DNA of 64,000 bases from Acidobacteriaceae bacterium (GTDB lineage: Bacteria > Acidobacteriota > Terriglobia > Terriglobales > Acidobacteriaceae): assembly GCA_030037635.1 (NCBI GenBank), contig JASHQH010000198.1:1-64000 (forward strand). Reading direction: 5' to 3'. The translations under genes were made by a program, and so were the position numbers. Below are positions 1 through 10,842 of this stretch, piece after piece. The notes under the pieces are model-generated. The model saw nothing but the letters and a program-made list of their open reading frames with translations. It was not told the DNA's origin and searched no databases. Position 1 is the first letter of the stretch. Each line of letters starts with the position of its first letter.

Positions 1-260
1 ACGATGCCGCAGATGAGGACGTGGAAGAAGACGGTGAAGGCGCTGGTCTCGACGGTCGAAAAGAAACCGGTTCCTTGCGGCAAGCCGAGCTGAAAGACGC
101 TGGCCCAAAGAGCGACGGTCGTTCCCAGGGCCGCAACCCAGCCGAGCGGACGGCGAGGCCACGGCGCAGGAAACGTAGCGTCGAGAAGCATAACGGCCAC
201 GCCCGTGAGGGTGAGAACAACCTCAGGAAGAATGCGAAGGATGTCGGGAACGGAGGTCAT
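1..260 (-). CDS. nuoN: NADH-quinone oxidoreductase subunit N, N-terminal part
   Basis: Partial gene that runs off the left edge. The reverse complement starts ATG at 260 and reads MTSVPDILRILPEVVLTLTG, a hydrophobic N-terminus typical of the antiporter-like subunit NuoN. About 86 codons are visible and contain two likely membrane segments. The start overlaps the nuoM stop in an ATGA arrangement (257-260), which implies translational coupling. NuoN is one of three Mrp-antiporter-like proton-pumping subunits in the membrane arm of complex I, and following nuoM is its canonical place. The identification rests on position and hydrophobicity, since most of the protein lies outside the window. Confidence 0.85.
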   Translation of the reverse strand, partial: MTSVPDILRILPEVVLTLTGVAVMLLDATFPAPWPRRPLGWVAALGTTVALWASVFQLGLPQGTGFFSTVETSAFTVFFHVLICGI

Positions 261-1867
261 GGCTGGGCCTCCGGAGATGACTGCGTGGCCGGGGCTGCTG
301 TCGCAGGAACAACAACAGGTCCTTCGCTTCGCCCGGACCCAGAAGGTGCTCCGGCGGGCGCACTCACGATGACAGCGCGCTGCGTTGCTGGCGCCGTTCG
401 TGGTGGTGGATGAACTCCGGCCTCGATGGAGTTGAGCCAGAGCGACGGGGCCAGGCCCATCACCAGCATGAGAACAACGAGTGGGGTGAGGATGGCGAGT
501 TCGCCGGAGCGCAGATCGAGACTGGAGGGCGATTTGGAGGCGGCAAGCGCGCTTTCGGGGCCATAAAACAGGCGCTGCACGAGCGAAAGCATGTAAGCCG
601 CGCCCAGAATCACGGTGAACGAGGCGGCTACCGCCCAGCCGCGCCCAACCAGCGTGAAGGTCGAGGAGAGAATGATGAATTCGCCGATAAAGCCGCTCAG
701 CATCGGCAGGCCGATCATGGCTAGCGTGGCGATGACGAAATAAGAGGCCGTGCGCGGCAGTCTGGCAGCCAGGCCGCCGTAGGAGGGAATGATACTCGTC
801 CTGAACCGGTTTTCGAGCGCGCCCAGAAGCAAAAAGAGCGTGCCTTCCACCACGCCGGCCGAAAGGATCTGGTAAACGGCACCGGTCCAGCCGAGAAATG
901 TGAGCCCATAAATACCGAGGACGATGAGGCTGAAATGGCTGAGCGCGGCAAAGGCCATCAGGCGGAAGAAATCGCGTTGCACAAGGGCGAGACACGCTCC
1001 ATAGAGAATTCCGATGACAGCGAGAACCATGAGCAGCGGCGCCAGGGTGCGAGCCTGCGCGGCAAAGAGGCCCACATGGAAACGCAGCAGCGAATAGAGG
1101 CCGAGCTTGCCGGCAACCACCATGGCCAGCGCAACGGGAGCTTCGTTGTAGGTATCGGCGATCCAGCCATGGAGCGGAAAGACCGGGACTTTAACCGCGA
1201 AGGCAACCAGAAATGCCAGGGCAACCCAGTAAAGCGCTCCGGCGGGCAGCACGCCGCTGGCCACCTGGTATTGCAGGTCAGCGAAGTTGAAGGTATGGGT
1301 GCGCGCGTAGAGCCACAGGATCGCCACGAGTAGCGGCGCCGATGGGATAAAAGTGAAGAGGAAGAATTTGAGCGCGGCCTGGGGTCCTTCTTTGCGCCCG
1401 TACATGGCGATCAGGATGGCCATGGGCACGAGCGAAAGCTCCCAGAACCCGTAATAGAGCATCAGGTCGAGCGCCACGAAGACCCCGAACATCGCGGTCT
1501 GCTGCACCAGAAACAGCGAGTAAAAAATCTTGCGGCGCGTCTGGATGGTGTTCCAGCTGGCTACGACGCCGACGGGCGCCAGCAGGCCGACCAGCACCAC
1601 AAGCCACAGGCTGAGGCCGTCGACGCCCACGTGGTAAAAAATCGCCGGGTTCGCGATCCAGGGGACGTTGACTTCAAACTGAAAGCCCGGCTGGCCTGTA
1701 GCAAAATGCGCCGGAAGATGCAGCGTGAGGGCGAAAGTTGCCAGCGTGGTGATGAGGGCCGTCCAGTTGGGCAGCTTGAAGCGGTCGGGCAGGAGCGCGA
1801 TGAGTATTGCGCCGGCCAGCGGAACCAGCAGGATCAGGTCGAGAATGATGGGATCGAGTGCGCTCAT
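257..1867 (-). CDS. nuoM: NADH-quinone oxidoreductase subunit M
   Basis: Antiporter-like proton-translocating subunit of the complex I membrane arm, 536 residues. The protein is hydrophobic almost throughout, with about 14 expected membrane helices. It shows family landmarks such as FWELSLVPMAILI (the conserved membrane glutamate), AFAVKVPVFPLHGWIADTY (the conserved lysine region) and LPMLSGFIGEF near residue 395. The last 50 or so residues form an Ala/Pro/Ser-rich tail that looks like low complexity and goes beyond the usual end of NuoM. It starts 1 bp after the nuoL stop and ends in an ATGA overlap with nuoN. Confidence 0.97.
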   Translation of the reverse strand: MSALDPIILDLILLVPLAGAILIALLPDRFKLPNWTALITTLATFALTLHLPAHFATGQPGFQFEVNVPWIANPAIFYHVGVDGLSLWLVVLVGLLAPVGVVASWNTIQTRRKIFYSLFLVQQTAMFGVFVALDLMLYYGFWELSLVPMAILIAMYGRKEGPQAALKFFLFTFIPSAPLLVAILWLYARTHTFNFADLQYQVASGVLPAGALYWVALAFLVAFAVKVPVFPLHGWIADTYNEAPVALAMVVAGKLGLYSLLRFHVGLFAAQARTLAPLLMVLAVIGILYGACLALVQRDFFRLMAFAALSHFSLIVLGIYGLTFLGWTGAVYQILSAGVVEGTLFLLLGALENRFRTSIIPSYGGLAARLPRTASYFVIATLAMIGLPMLSGFIGEFIILSSTFTLVGRGWAVAASFTVILGAAYMLSLVQRLFYGPESALAASKSPSSLDLRSGELAILTPLVVLMLVMGLAPSLWLNSIEAGVHPPPRTAPATQRAVIVSAPAGAPSGSGRSEGPVVVPATAAPATQSSPEAQP

Positions 1868-1868
1868 C

Positions 1869-3889
<2,021 letters not shown>

Positions 3890-3893
<4 letters not shown>

Positions 3894-4210
3894 AGCTTCA
3901 TAAGGTCGATGCGGTCGACAGCCAGCGTTGCCCTGACGCGGAAGACGGCAATAATGATGGCGAGGCCGACGGCCGCTTCGGCGGCGGCAACCATCATGAC
4001 GAAAAAGACAAAGATCTGCCCGCGCACCTGGTGCCATTGGTAAGCGAAAGCGACAAAAGAGAGATTGACGGCGTTGAGCATGAGCTCAATGGACATGAAA
4101 ACGGTGATGAGATTGCGCTTGATCAGGAAACCGACGACGCCGAGTGAGAAAAGCGCGGCGCTTAATAGCAAATACCAGGCAATGGGGACGTCGTGCTGAA
4201 GCAAGCTCAC
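3890..4210 (-). CDS. nuoK: NADH-quinone oxidoreductase subunit K
   Basis: Small three-helix membrane subunit of complex I (MrpC-like), 106 residues, the usual size. The family core [18 protein letters not shown] carries the conserved membrane glutamate. It overlaps nuoJ upstream and nuoL downstream by 4 bp each (ATGA junctions), so the J-K-L genes are translationally chained. NuoK sits with NuoJ and NuoA in the region that links quinone reduction to proton pumping. Confidence 0.96.
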
Positions 4211-4737
4211 TTTTCGGCCGTCCTTTCCTCATCGTCGCGCCGTGCGAGCGCAACCGCGCCGAGGATCGCGACGAGAATCAGCACTGAGGTGACCTCAAAG
4301 GGCAGGAGCAGCTCGTGGAAGAGCACCTGGCTCAGGACGACAAGATTCGAGCTGCCATGCGAGTTCGTCAGGCCCTCGCCCAGATGCACCGCGCCCAGGC
4401 CCTGAGCGCGAAGAATCACGGTGGCGAGGACGGCGAGAATGGCGACGACGGCGGGAAATCCGATGCGCGCTGCGGCATGGCTGCCCAGGGTGCGCTCTTC
4501 GCGGCCGGCATTGAGAAGCATGACAACAAAGGTGAACAGCACCATGACTGCGCCCGCGTAGACGATGATCTGGGCAATGGCCAGGAACTCCGCGCCCAGC
4601 AACAGGTAGAGCACGGCCAGCGAGGTCATGACGACGATCAGCGACAAGGCGCTGTTGATGGGATGGCTCTGCAGCAGGAGATTGATGGCTCCGGCGAGGC
4701 AGAGTCCGGCAAAAAGGAAAAAGAGAATCAGGTGCAT
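4207..4737 (-). CDS. nuoJ: NADH-quinone oxidoreductase subunit J
   Basis: Five-helix membrane subunit of complex I, 176 residues. The landmark [20 protein letters not shown] is the conserved third-helix motif of NuoJ. Its stop overlaps the nuoK start by 4 bp. Upstream, where nuoI normally lies between nuoH and nuoJ, there is only a 257-bp noncoding gap with a dispersed repeat, so nuoJ may need its own initiation signal or read-through across the gap. The end of the protein is polar ([11 protein letters not shown]), as often seen in this family. Confidence 0.95.
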   Translation of the reverse strand: MHLILFFLFAGLCLAGAINLLLQSHPINSALSLIVVMTSLAVLYLLLGAEFLAIAQIIVYAGAVMVLFTFVVMLLNAGREERTLGSHAAARIGFPAVVAILAVLATVILRAQGLGAVHLGEGLTNSHGSSNLVVLSQVLFHELLLPFEVTSVLILVAILGAVALARRDDEERTAEK

Positions 4738-4895
4738 TTATTCCGCCGCGTGCAGGCTGCTGCCAGGTGAATCAACCCGGCGAGTTTACGGAGATATCGA
4801 GAGTGCAGGCGAACCTGAGCCCTCGCCAAAATCCATTCCGATTGTAAATGACAGAGTTCTTTGCCACTTTTAAGGGGCGCGGCCGATTGATTGAG

Positions 4896-4978
4896 TTTTT
4901 GAAAGGGCACGCATTTACTCGTGCCGCAAAATTGCGGAATAGAGGCGGACTTTAGCCTCTGAGGGACGGCGTCTCTCA
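4896..4978. repeat. dispersed palindromic repeat, family A, between nuoH and nuoJ
   Basis: This lies in the 257-bp gap 4738-4994, which holds no convincing gene. It shares the layout of copies near 27640, 33876, 36561, 41161, 50171 and 56105: a TTTGAAAGGGCACG arm, a CGTGCCGCAA return arm, a short spacer, then CTTTAGCCTCTGAGGGA. The palindromic halves could fold as RNA or DNA hairpins. It occupies exactly the place where nuoI would be expected. The rest of the gap shows no clear signal. A transposition or recombination role is inferred only from its dispersal. Confidence 0.7.
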
Positions 4979-4994
4979 AGCTCGTCCACATGCT

Positions 4995-6041
4995 TCAGCG
5001 ATAGGCGAGCAAGAGGCTGGTTCCGATGATGTTGAGGATGGCGAGGGGAAGCAGAACACGCCAACCGAAGTTCATCAGCTGGTCATAGCGAAAGCGCGGC
5101 AGGGTTCCCCGCACCCAGACGTAGAGGCATAGAAAACAGAAAACCTTGAGCACGAACCAGAAAAGGGAAAGCGCTGCGTTAAAGAACACGTTATCGGAGG
5201 GTGGGATCAGGTTTTCGAAGGGACCCGTCCAGCCGCCGAGAAAGAGCAGCGTCGCCACGCAGCCCACGTTGATCATGTTGCCGTATTCGGCCATGAAGAA
5301 CATGGCGAATTTCATCGAACTGTATTCGGTGTGGTAACCGCCAGTGAGCTCGCTTTCGGCTTCCGGCAGGTCGAAGGGAGAACGATTGGTCTCGGCAAAG
5401 GCAGCGGCAAGGTAAATAAGAAAGCCGAGAAATTGAAGCCCGCCGAAGATATTCCATGTGGCGAAGCCGGCCGTGGCCTGCTGTTCAACAATGGCGCGAA
5501 GATTGAGCGTGCCGGCGCGGAGGACCACGCCCACCAGCGAGAGGCCGAGTGCCAGCTCATAGCTGATCATCTGCGCCGACGAGCGCAGCGAACCGAGCAG
5601 GGAGTACTTGTTGTTCGAAGACCAGCCGGCCAGGGCGACGCCGTAAACGCCCATGGAAGTGATGCCGAGGATGACGAGCAGTCCGACGTTGATGTTGGAG
5701 ATTTCAAACAAATCGAAACCGTGAGGGCCGATGTCGGGCTCGCCGAAGGGAATGACGGCGATGGATATAAGCGCGCAGCCCAACGCGATGATGGGCGCGA
5801 GCAGATAGACGGGGCGATAAACAGCGGCGGGAATGAGATCTTCCTTGAGGAACGACTTGATGCCGTCAACCAGCGGTTGCAAAAGGCCGAAAGGGCCAAC
5901 GCGGCTGGGACCCCAGCGGTTCTGGATGCGGCCCACCAGCTTGCGCTCGAGCAACACGGTGTATGCGATGCCCATCAGCAGCACCACCGTGACGACAACA
6001 ACTTTCGCGAAGCTCCAGAGAACAAATGCGAGGATGGTCAC
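4995..6041 (-). CDS. nuoH: NADH-quinone oxidoreductase subunit H
   Basis: Membrane subunit that forms much of the quinone-binding cavity with NuoB and NuoD, 348 residues and eight or so membrane helices. Conserved features include AYTVLLERKLVGRIQNRWGP near residue 30, the polar loop containing ETNRSPFDLPEAESEL, and GGYHTEYSSMKFAMFF. Length and ends are normal. It lies 71 bp after nuoG. The expected downstream neighbour nuoI (the two-[4Fe-4S] subunit) is not present. Confidence 0.97.
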   Translation of the reverse strand: MTILAFVLWSFAKVVVVTVVLLMGIAYTVLLERKLVGRIQNRWGPSRVGPFGLLQPLVDGIKSFLKEDLIPAAVYRPVYLLAPIIALGCALISIAVIPFGEPDIGPHGFDLFEISNINVGLLVILGITSMGVYGVALAGWSSNNKYSLLGSLRSSAQMISYELALGLSLVGVVLRAGTLNLRAIVEQQATAGFATWNIFGGLQFLGFLIYLAAAFAETNRSPFDLPEAESELTGGYHTEYSSMKFAMFFMAEYGNMINVGCVATLLFLGGWTGPFENLIPPSDNVFFNAALSLFWFVLKVFCFLCLYVWVRGTLPRFRYDQLMNFGWRVLLPLAILNIIGTSLLLAYR

Positions 6042-6112
6042 GTGCCTTCAACAAAGCAGCAAATTAGCCCCGCTGCGCGGGATAGCAAGTTAGCGCCGGC
6101 TATGTGCGTTCT

Positions 6113-8431
6113 TCAGTCGGCCGCGGTTTCTACCAGTTCCTTGGCTTGATGCTGCGCGAGCTGCTTGAGCGCTTCGCTCCAGCGCCCCAATCTGCCTGAC
6201 GTAAACAGAGTATCGTGCGCCGGCGCGATAAGCCCGGAACCGGCAAGCTCGGCGACGGGGACATATCCGGGTGAGGAAAGCTTGGTATGCACATCGTTGC
6301 CTGCAAAAAGATTGATGCGGTCGAGTGGGTAGCCGGGAACGAGCCGCTCGATTTCGTCCAGGATGGCAAGGGGATCGAAGGGGCTGAGTTTTGGTTCGAG
6401 GCCGTTGGCTTCAAGCCAGATGGCATGACGATCGGCTTCGCCGGCCTGCGCGCCGCGCGACTGGCCGAGATCGCCGGTGACTCCCCGCTGCCCGAAAGGA
6501 ACCAGCGTCTTGATGTCATCGATGATGCCGCCGGCAAGGCGCACCAGGATTTCAAAGTCCGGCTTGACGCCGGCGCGGTCGGCGCCTTTGCGAAGCAGTT
6601 GCAGATCGCCGAAAGTATTCGTCACGGTGCCGGATTTTTCGTACAGGCTGGCAGCAGGAAAAACCACGTCGGCAAGCGCCGCGGTCTCTGTCAAAAACAG
6701 GTCCTGCACCACGAGAAAAGTGCTGTTGAAGAGAGTGGGGTCGAGCTTTCTGGTCGCAACCGGATCGGCGCCGACGACAAGCAGAGCGCCCAGCTCGCCT
6801 TTGCCTGCGGCTTCGATCATCTGGGGCAGAGATTTGCCCGGCGTGGCGGGAAGGTTGGGGTATTCGCTGAAAGCGCCGGGCGCCGCGACGGGAACGTAGC
6901 CGGGGAGCAAATCAGGGAGCAGGCCCATATCGGCGGCGCCGCGGGAATTGGAGTGGTCGCCGAGGCAGGCGAACCGGACATTTCCGCGCTTGACGCCCCA
7001 TGCCACCAGTTTTTCCACCGCCTCGCCACGCATCTCCTCGCCGAAGATCACAAGCAGCGATCCTTCCGCGCGAATGGCTTTGGCGAATGCGGATCTCCCC
7101 GCGTCGAGGCTGGCGGGAAGATCGTTGTAGTCGCCGGATTTGATCTTCAGCGCGTCTTTGGCCTGGCGAGTGAGCTTAATCGGCTTGGCGTTGGCAATGT
7201 AGAGGCGGGCACGGTTAAGGCGCACATTGGTGCGTAGCAGCCAGGCAAGAAGCGGGTGCTCGTCGGTCGGGTTACCGCCGATAAGGAGGATGGCGCACGC
7301 GCTCGCGATGTCGCGGAGGCTGGCCGTCTTACCCGATTGGCCGGCGAGGGCGCGCGCCAAGGCCGCGTAGTCGGTGCTGCGCTCGTGATCGATGTTGTTG
7401 GTGTGCAGCACGGTGCGCGCGAACTTCTGCAGCAGGTAATTCTCTTCGTTGGTCGTGCGGTTTGAGCCGATGACGCCGATGGCCGCGCCGCCGCGGGTAT
7501 CGCGAATTTCTTTCAGCTTCGAAGCCGCGAGGCGAATGGCGTGCTCCCAGCTTGCCGGTTCGAGCCTGCCGTTGCTGCGGACCAGCGGCTGCCTGAGGCG
7601 GTCGGGGCTCTCGACGAAGTCGAAGCCGAAGCGCCCCTTGGCGCACAGAAAATCGCCGTTGATGCCGTTCTTGTCGCGGTTGTCGGCGCGCACAATTTCC
7701 GACCCGTCGCTGGTCTGGCGTACGCCGAGCGTGACTGTGCAGCCGTCGGCGCAGTGCGTGCAGACGGTGGAGACGTGGGTCATTTCCCAGGGTCGCGTCT
7801 TGTAACGATAACTGCCGCTGGTGAGTGCGCCTACGGGGCACACATCGATGCACATGCCGCATTGCTCGCAGTCGAGCTGGTTGGGCTGGTTGGGAACGAT
7901 TAAGGAGTCCGCGCCACGGCCCGAAACGCCCAACGCCCACACATCCATACCTTCGCCGCACATGCGCACGCAGCGATAGCAGAGAATGCAGCGCGGGCGG
8001 TCGTAGAAAACTGCTGGCGACCACTGCTGCTCGTCGCGATGGTGCTTGGCCTCGGCATAGAGGCTTTCGCCGGCGCCGTATTTGAAGGTCATGTCCTGCA
8101 ATTCGCACTCGCCGCCGGCATCGCAAACCGGACAGTCGAGTGGGTGGTTGCCCAGCAGCAATTGGATGGTGGCCTTGCGGGCCTGCGCGATTTCGGGCGA
8201 CTCGGTGATAAACACCTGGCCCTCGGCGACGGTGGTGGTGCAGGCGGTTTGCAGTTTGGGCACCTTTTCCTGGCGCACCACGCACATGCGGCACGCAGCC
8301 TGCAGCGAGAGCCCCGGATAGTAGCAAAAGGCCGGAATCTCGATGCCCGCCTTGCGGCAAGCGTCAATCAGCAGCGTTCCCGCAGGAGCTCTGAGCTTCT
8401 TTCCATCGACAGTGAAGGTGACCTCAGGCAT
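6113..8431 (-). CDS. nuoG: NADH-quinone oxidoreductase subunit G
   Basis: Iron-sulfur subunit of the NADH-oxidising arm, 772 residues from ATG at 8431, which has an AGGGGAAAA purine tract just upstream. An N-terminal ferredoxin fold carries C36, C47, C50 and C64 for a [2Fe-2S] cluster. Then come the His/Cys region ending CPVCDAGGECELQD, the dicluster motifs CILCYRCVRMC and CEQCGMCIDVCPVGAL, and CTHCADGC opening the molybdopterin-oxidoreductase-like half. This is the long bacterial form that keeps the C-terminal domain. The frame stays open 42 codons further upstream, but that part lies in a dispersed repeat. It follows nuoF after 158 bp. Confidence 0.96.
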   Translation of the reverse strand: MPEVTFTVDGKKLRAPAGTLLIDACRKAGIEIPAFCYYPGLSLQAACRMCVVRQEKVPKLQTACTTTVAEGQVFITESPEIAQARKATIQLLLGNHPLDCPVCDAGGECELQDMTFKYGAGESLYAEAKHHRDEQQWSPAVFYDRPRCILCYRCVRMCGEGMDVWALGVSGRGADSLIVPNQPNQLDCEQCGMCIDVCPVGALTSGSYRYKTRPWEMTHVSTVCTHCADGCTVTLGVRQTSDGSEIVRADNRDKNGINGDFLCAKGRFGFDFVESPDRLRQPLVRSNGRLEPASWEHAIRLAASKLKEIRDTRGGAAIGVIGSNRTTNEENYLLQKFARTVLHTNNIDHERSTDYAALARALAGQSGKTASLRDIASACAILLIGGNPTDEHPLLAWLLRTNVRLNRARLYIANAKPIKLTRQAKDALKIKSGDYNDLPASLDAGRSAFAKAIRAEGSLLVIFGEEMRGEAVEKLVAWGVKRGNVRFACLGDHSNSRGAADMGLLPDLLPGYVPVAAPGAFSEYPNLPATPGKSLPQMIEAAGKGELGALLVVGADPVATRKLDPTLFNSTFLVVQDLFLTETAALADVVFPAASLYEKSGTVTNTFGDLQLLRKGADRAGVKPDFEILVRLAGGIIDDIKTLVPFGQRGVTGDLGQSRGAQAGEADRHAIWLEANGLEPKLSPFDPLAILDEIERLVPGYPLDRINLFAGNDVHTKLSSPGYVPVAELAGSGLIAPAHDTLFTSGRLGRWSEALKQLAQHQAKELVETAAD

Positions 8432-8498
8432 TTTCCCCTGTTTCCATTTTCTCGCAATCGCCAAATGTGTTCGGGTTCTGGGCGAAGTCAAACGCAAC

Positions 8499-8576
8499 CG
8501 CAGATCCTTCGCTCTGCTTACCCCGCAAGCGCTTCGCATTTGTGGGGCCCCGAGCACGCTTCGCTCAGGGTGACAA
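8499..8576. repeat. dispersed repeat, family C, between nuoF and nuoG
   Basis: The stretch contains GCAGATCCTTCGCTCTGCTT and, further on, CTTCGCTCAGGGTGACAA. These are arms of a repeat also seen at 39056-39092 and 62806-62862, where the other orientation reads CATCCTGAACGAAGCGGAGG or TCATCCTGAGCGAAG. It fills most of the 158-bp gap inside the nuo operon. It looks like a noncoding dispersed element; no function can be read from it. Confidence 0.6.
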
Positions 8577-8589
8577 CGTAATGTTTCAA

Positions 8590-9903
8590 CTACACCACCG
8601 TCAGCTGCGGCACGCCCTCCCGTGCGTAGGGACAGGGCTTGCCGTTCAAATGATCTTCAAACTCCTTGCGAAATTTCTTCACGAATGCGATGGTGGGCAT
8701 GGCGGCGGCGTCCCCGAGGGGGCAGAACGTGCGGCCCAACATGTTTTCAGCCAGGTACTGGATGTTATCAATGTCGCTTAAGCTGCCGAAGCCGGCGTGA
8801 AAGCGGGTGAGCGATTTCTTAAGCCAGTCGGTGCCTTCGCGGCAGGGAATGCACCAGCCGCAGCTTTCATGCGCATAAAAACTGATGATGCGCAGCGCGA
8901 ATTCGACCATGCAGGTGTGATCGTCGATGACGACCACGCCTCCTGAGCCCAGCATGGAACCGGCTTTGCCTACCTGGTCGAAGTCCATGCCGATATCAAT
9001 CTCTTCCGGAAGCAGAACCGGCGTGGATGAGCCGCCGGGGACAACGGCTTTGAGCTTGTGCCCATCGGGAATGCCTCCGGCGACCTCGTAGATCATCTTC
9101 TTGAGGTTGTAGCCCAGGGGCAGTTCGTAGACGCCGGGACGCTCCACATGGCCGCTAATGCAAAACAGGCGCGTGCCGCCGTTGCGCGGTGTGCCCAGGG
9201 CAGCGTAAGCTGCAGCGCCCATGGCGATAATATGAGGAACGGTCGCGATGGTCTCCGCATTGTTGATGACGGTGGGTCCGCCATAGAGGCCGACCACGGC
9301 AGGAAACGGCGGCTTGATGCGCGGAATGCCGCGCTTGCCTTCCAGAGACTCCATCAGCGCCGATTCTTCGCCGACTTCGTAGGCGCCGGCGCCGGTCTGG
9401 GTGACAATTTGGAACTCGGCTTCGGAGCCGAAGATTTTGCTGCCCAGAAATCCGCGCTCGTAGGCGTCGGCCACAGCGCGCTCCATGATCTCAAGCAGGT
9501 AGCGGTACTCGCCGCGGAGATAGATGAAGCCCATCTTTGCGCCCACAGCCAGGCCGGCAATGATGGTGCCCTCAATTACGGCGTGGGGATCGTGGAGAAA
9601 GATGAGATGGTCCTTGCAGGTCCCCGGCTCGCTTTCGTCGCCGTTGACCAGGATGTACTTGGGTTTGGCGGATTGCTTGGGAACGAACGACCACTTCATG
9701 CCTGTTGAAAAGCCGGCGCCGCCGCGGCCGCGCAGGCCGCTGGCTTTGATCTCCTCGATAATCCACTCCGGGCCTTGAGCAAGGCACTTCTTCACCGGCT
9801 CATAGCCACCGAGCTCGAGATAACGGTCAATGCTCGTGGCTCCCATGCCGAAGCGGCGCGAGACGATTTTCACTTCGTCGGGATGGGAGACGAGCCTAGG
9901 CAT
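8590..9903 (-). CDS. nuoF: NADH-quinone oxidoreductase subunit F
   Basis: NADH- and FMN-binding subunit of complex I, 437 residues. The glycine-rich loop GLRGRGGAGFSTGMKW near residue 55 is the NADH/FMN site. ESALMESLEGKRG and GPTVINNAET are family motifs. SCGWCIPCREGTDW near residue 350, plus a later cysteine (TFCPLGDAA), ligate the N3 [4Fe-4S] cluster. Its start overlaps the end of nuoE by 8 bp, as expected for the E-F pair that works as one module with NuoG. Confidence 0.97.
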   Translation of the reverse strand: MPRLVSHPDEVKIVSRRFGMGATSIDRYLELGGYEPVKKCLAQGPEWIIEEIKASGLRGRGGAGFSTGMKWSFVPKQSAKPKYILVNGDESEPGTCKDHLIFLHDPHAVIEGTIIAGLAVGAKMGFIYLRGEYRYLLEIMERAVADAYERGFLGSKIFGSEAEFQIVTQTGAGAYEVGEESALMESLEGKRGIPRIKPPFPAVVGLYGGPTVINNAETIATVPHIIAMGAAAYAALGTPRNGGTRLFCISGHVERPGVYELPLGYNLKKMIYEVAGGIPDGHKLKAVVPGGSSTPVLLPEEIDIGMDFDQVGKAGSMLGSGGVVVIDDHTCMVEFALRIISFYAHESCGWCIPCREGTDWLKKSLTRFHAGFGSLSDIDNIQYLAENMLGRTFCPLGDAAAMPTIAFVKKFRKEFEDHLNGKPCPYAREGVPQLTVV

Positions 9904-10468
9904 GAGGAGGAGTGCCTTTCGCCGGTTCCTTCGCCGGATCTTTTTCTGCGGGCCTTATCTTGCCGCGATAACCGCTCAGGATGCCGAGCACGTGATCGGG
10001 GCGAATTTCGTCGTGGAAGTCGTAATTAACCTGAACGGCCGGGGCCCAGCAACAGGCGCCGATGCACTCAACCTCTTCAAGCGAGAAAAGGCCATCGGGA
10101 GTCACCCCCTGGGGGCCGATGCCGAGCTCCTCCTGGAAGCGCTCGGAAACTTCGTAGGCTCCGCGCAACATGCAGCTGATGTTGGTGCAGACCTGGATGT
10201 TGTATCTGCCCGCCGGCTTGAAGCGCAGCATGGAGTAGTAACTGGCCACATCGCGCACCTCAAGCTCGGTGATGCCAATGCGCCGGGCCACTTCGGCCAC
10301 CACGGCATCGGAAAGGTAGCCGGCTTCGTCCTGCGCGTAGAGCAGCATGGGAATCAGCGCGGAGCGCTTGACCGGATATTTTTCGACCAGCGCATCGAAG
10401 CGCGCAGCCAGCTCCGCTGAGAAGACCGGCGCGGACTTCGATTTTTCTTTTTTGCTCTTGGGACTCAA
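9896..10468 (-). CDS. nuoE: NADH-quinone oxidoreductase subunit E
   Basis: Thioredoxin-fold subunit carrying the N1a [2Fe-2S] cluster; the first cysteine pair lies in QVCTNISCMLRG and the second in CIGACCWAP. I chose TTG at 10468 because GGAG lies 8 nt upstream and the codon overlaps the previous stop as TTGA, the same junction style used in this operon. This gives 190 residues. A GTG at 10501 in the same frame would add 11 residues but has no ribosome binding site. The C-terminal tail is Lys/Pro/Glu-rich and probably disordered. Confidence 0.95.
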   Translation of the reverse strand: MSPKSKKEKSKSAPVFSAELAARFDALVEKYPVKRSALIPMLLYAQDEAGYLSDAVVAEVARRIGITELEVRDVASYYSMLRFKPAGRYNIQVCTNISCMLRGAYEVSERFQEELGIGPQGVTPDGLFSLEEVECIGACCWAPAVQVNYDFHDEIRPDHVLGILSGYRGKIRPAEKDPAKEPAKGTPPHA

Positions 10469-10842
10469 GAATTCGACTCCAGCATCAGTTCGCGCGCCCA
10501 CGATTCGGCGGCCAGATCCATTTCTTCCTCGCCCGCTCCGGTAGAAGCAAGGCGGCCGTGTTTCGTCAGCTCGAACACTCCACTCTTACCATTTTCTCGC
10601 TTCCAGGCGATGATTGCGTCCGTGCGCTCGAGGTCGAGCCACTTTTCGCCGTAACGAACCGTGATTCTCGCTTCGCCCAGCTCAACTGTAGCCTGGCGAT
10701 TGCCGTTGAGCCCGTGCGCCGCAGTGTAGCTGCGGAGCAGGGAAGCGAGCGACGTCCAGAGTTCAGTGAATAAACGGGCATTCCGGCCTTCCGGAGGGGC
10801 TTCACCCCCGGATTCGCTGCTGTTGCCGGGTTGTGGCGTCAA
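10465..10842 (-). CDS. uncharacterised protein inside the nuo operon (125 aa)
   Basis: I do not recognise this family. It is a soluble, acidic protein with no membrane segment, signal peptide or cysteine motif. A disordered N-terminus precedes a helical segment (LFTELWTSLASLLRSY) and a beta-rich part (ATVELGEARITVRYGEKWLD). It overlaps the preceding ORF by 4 bp (ATGA) and nuoE by 4 bp, so it is probably co-translated with complex I genes. It may be an assembly factor or accessory subunit, but this is inference from position only. Confidence 0.7.
   Translation of the reverse strand: MTPQPGNSSESGGEAPPEGRNARLFTELWTSLASLLRSYTAAHGLNGNRQATVELGEARITVRYGEKWLDLERTDAIIAWKRENGKSGVFELTKHGRLASTGAGEEEMDLAAESWARELMLESNS

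Noticed and set aside
4728-4991. Minus-strand open frame of 87 codons in the nuoH-nuoJ gap, checked as a NuoI candidate
   Set aside because: It has none of the eight NuoI cysteines in CxxCxxC arrangement and partly consists of the family A repeat.
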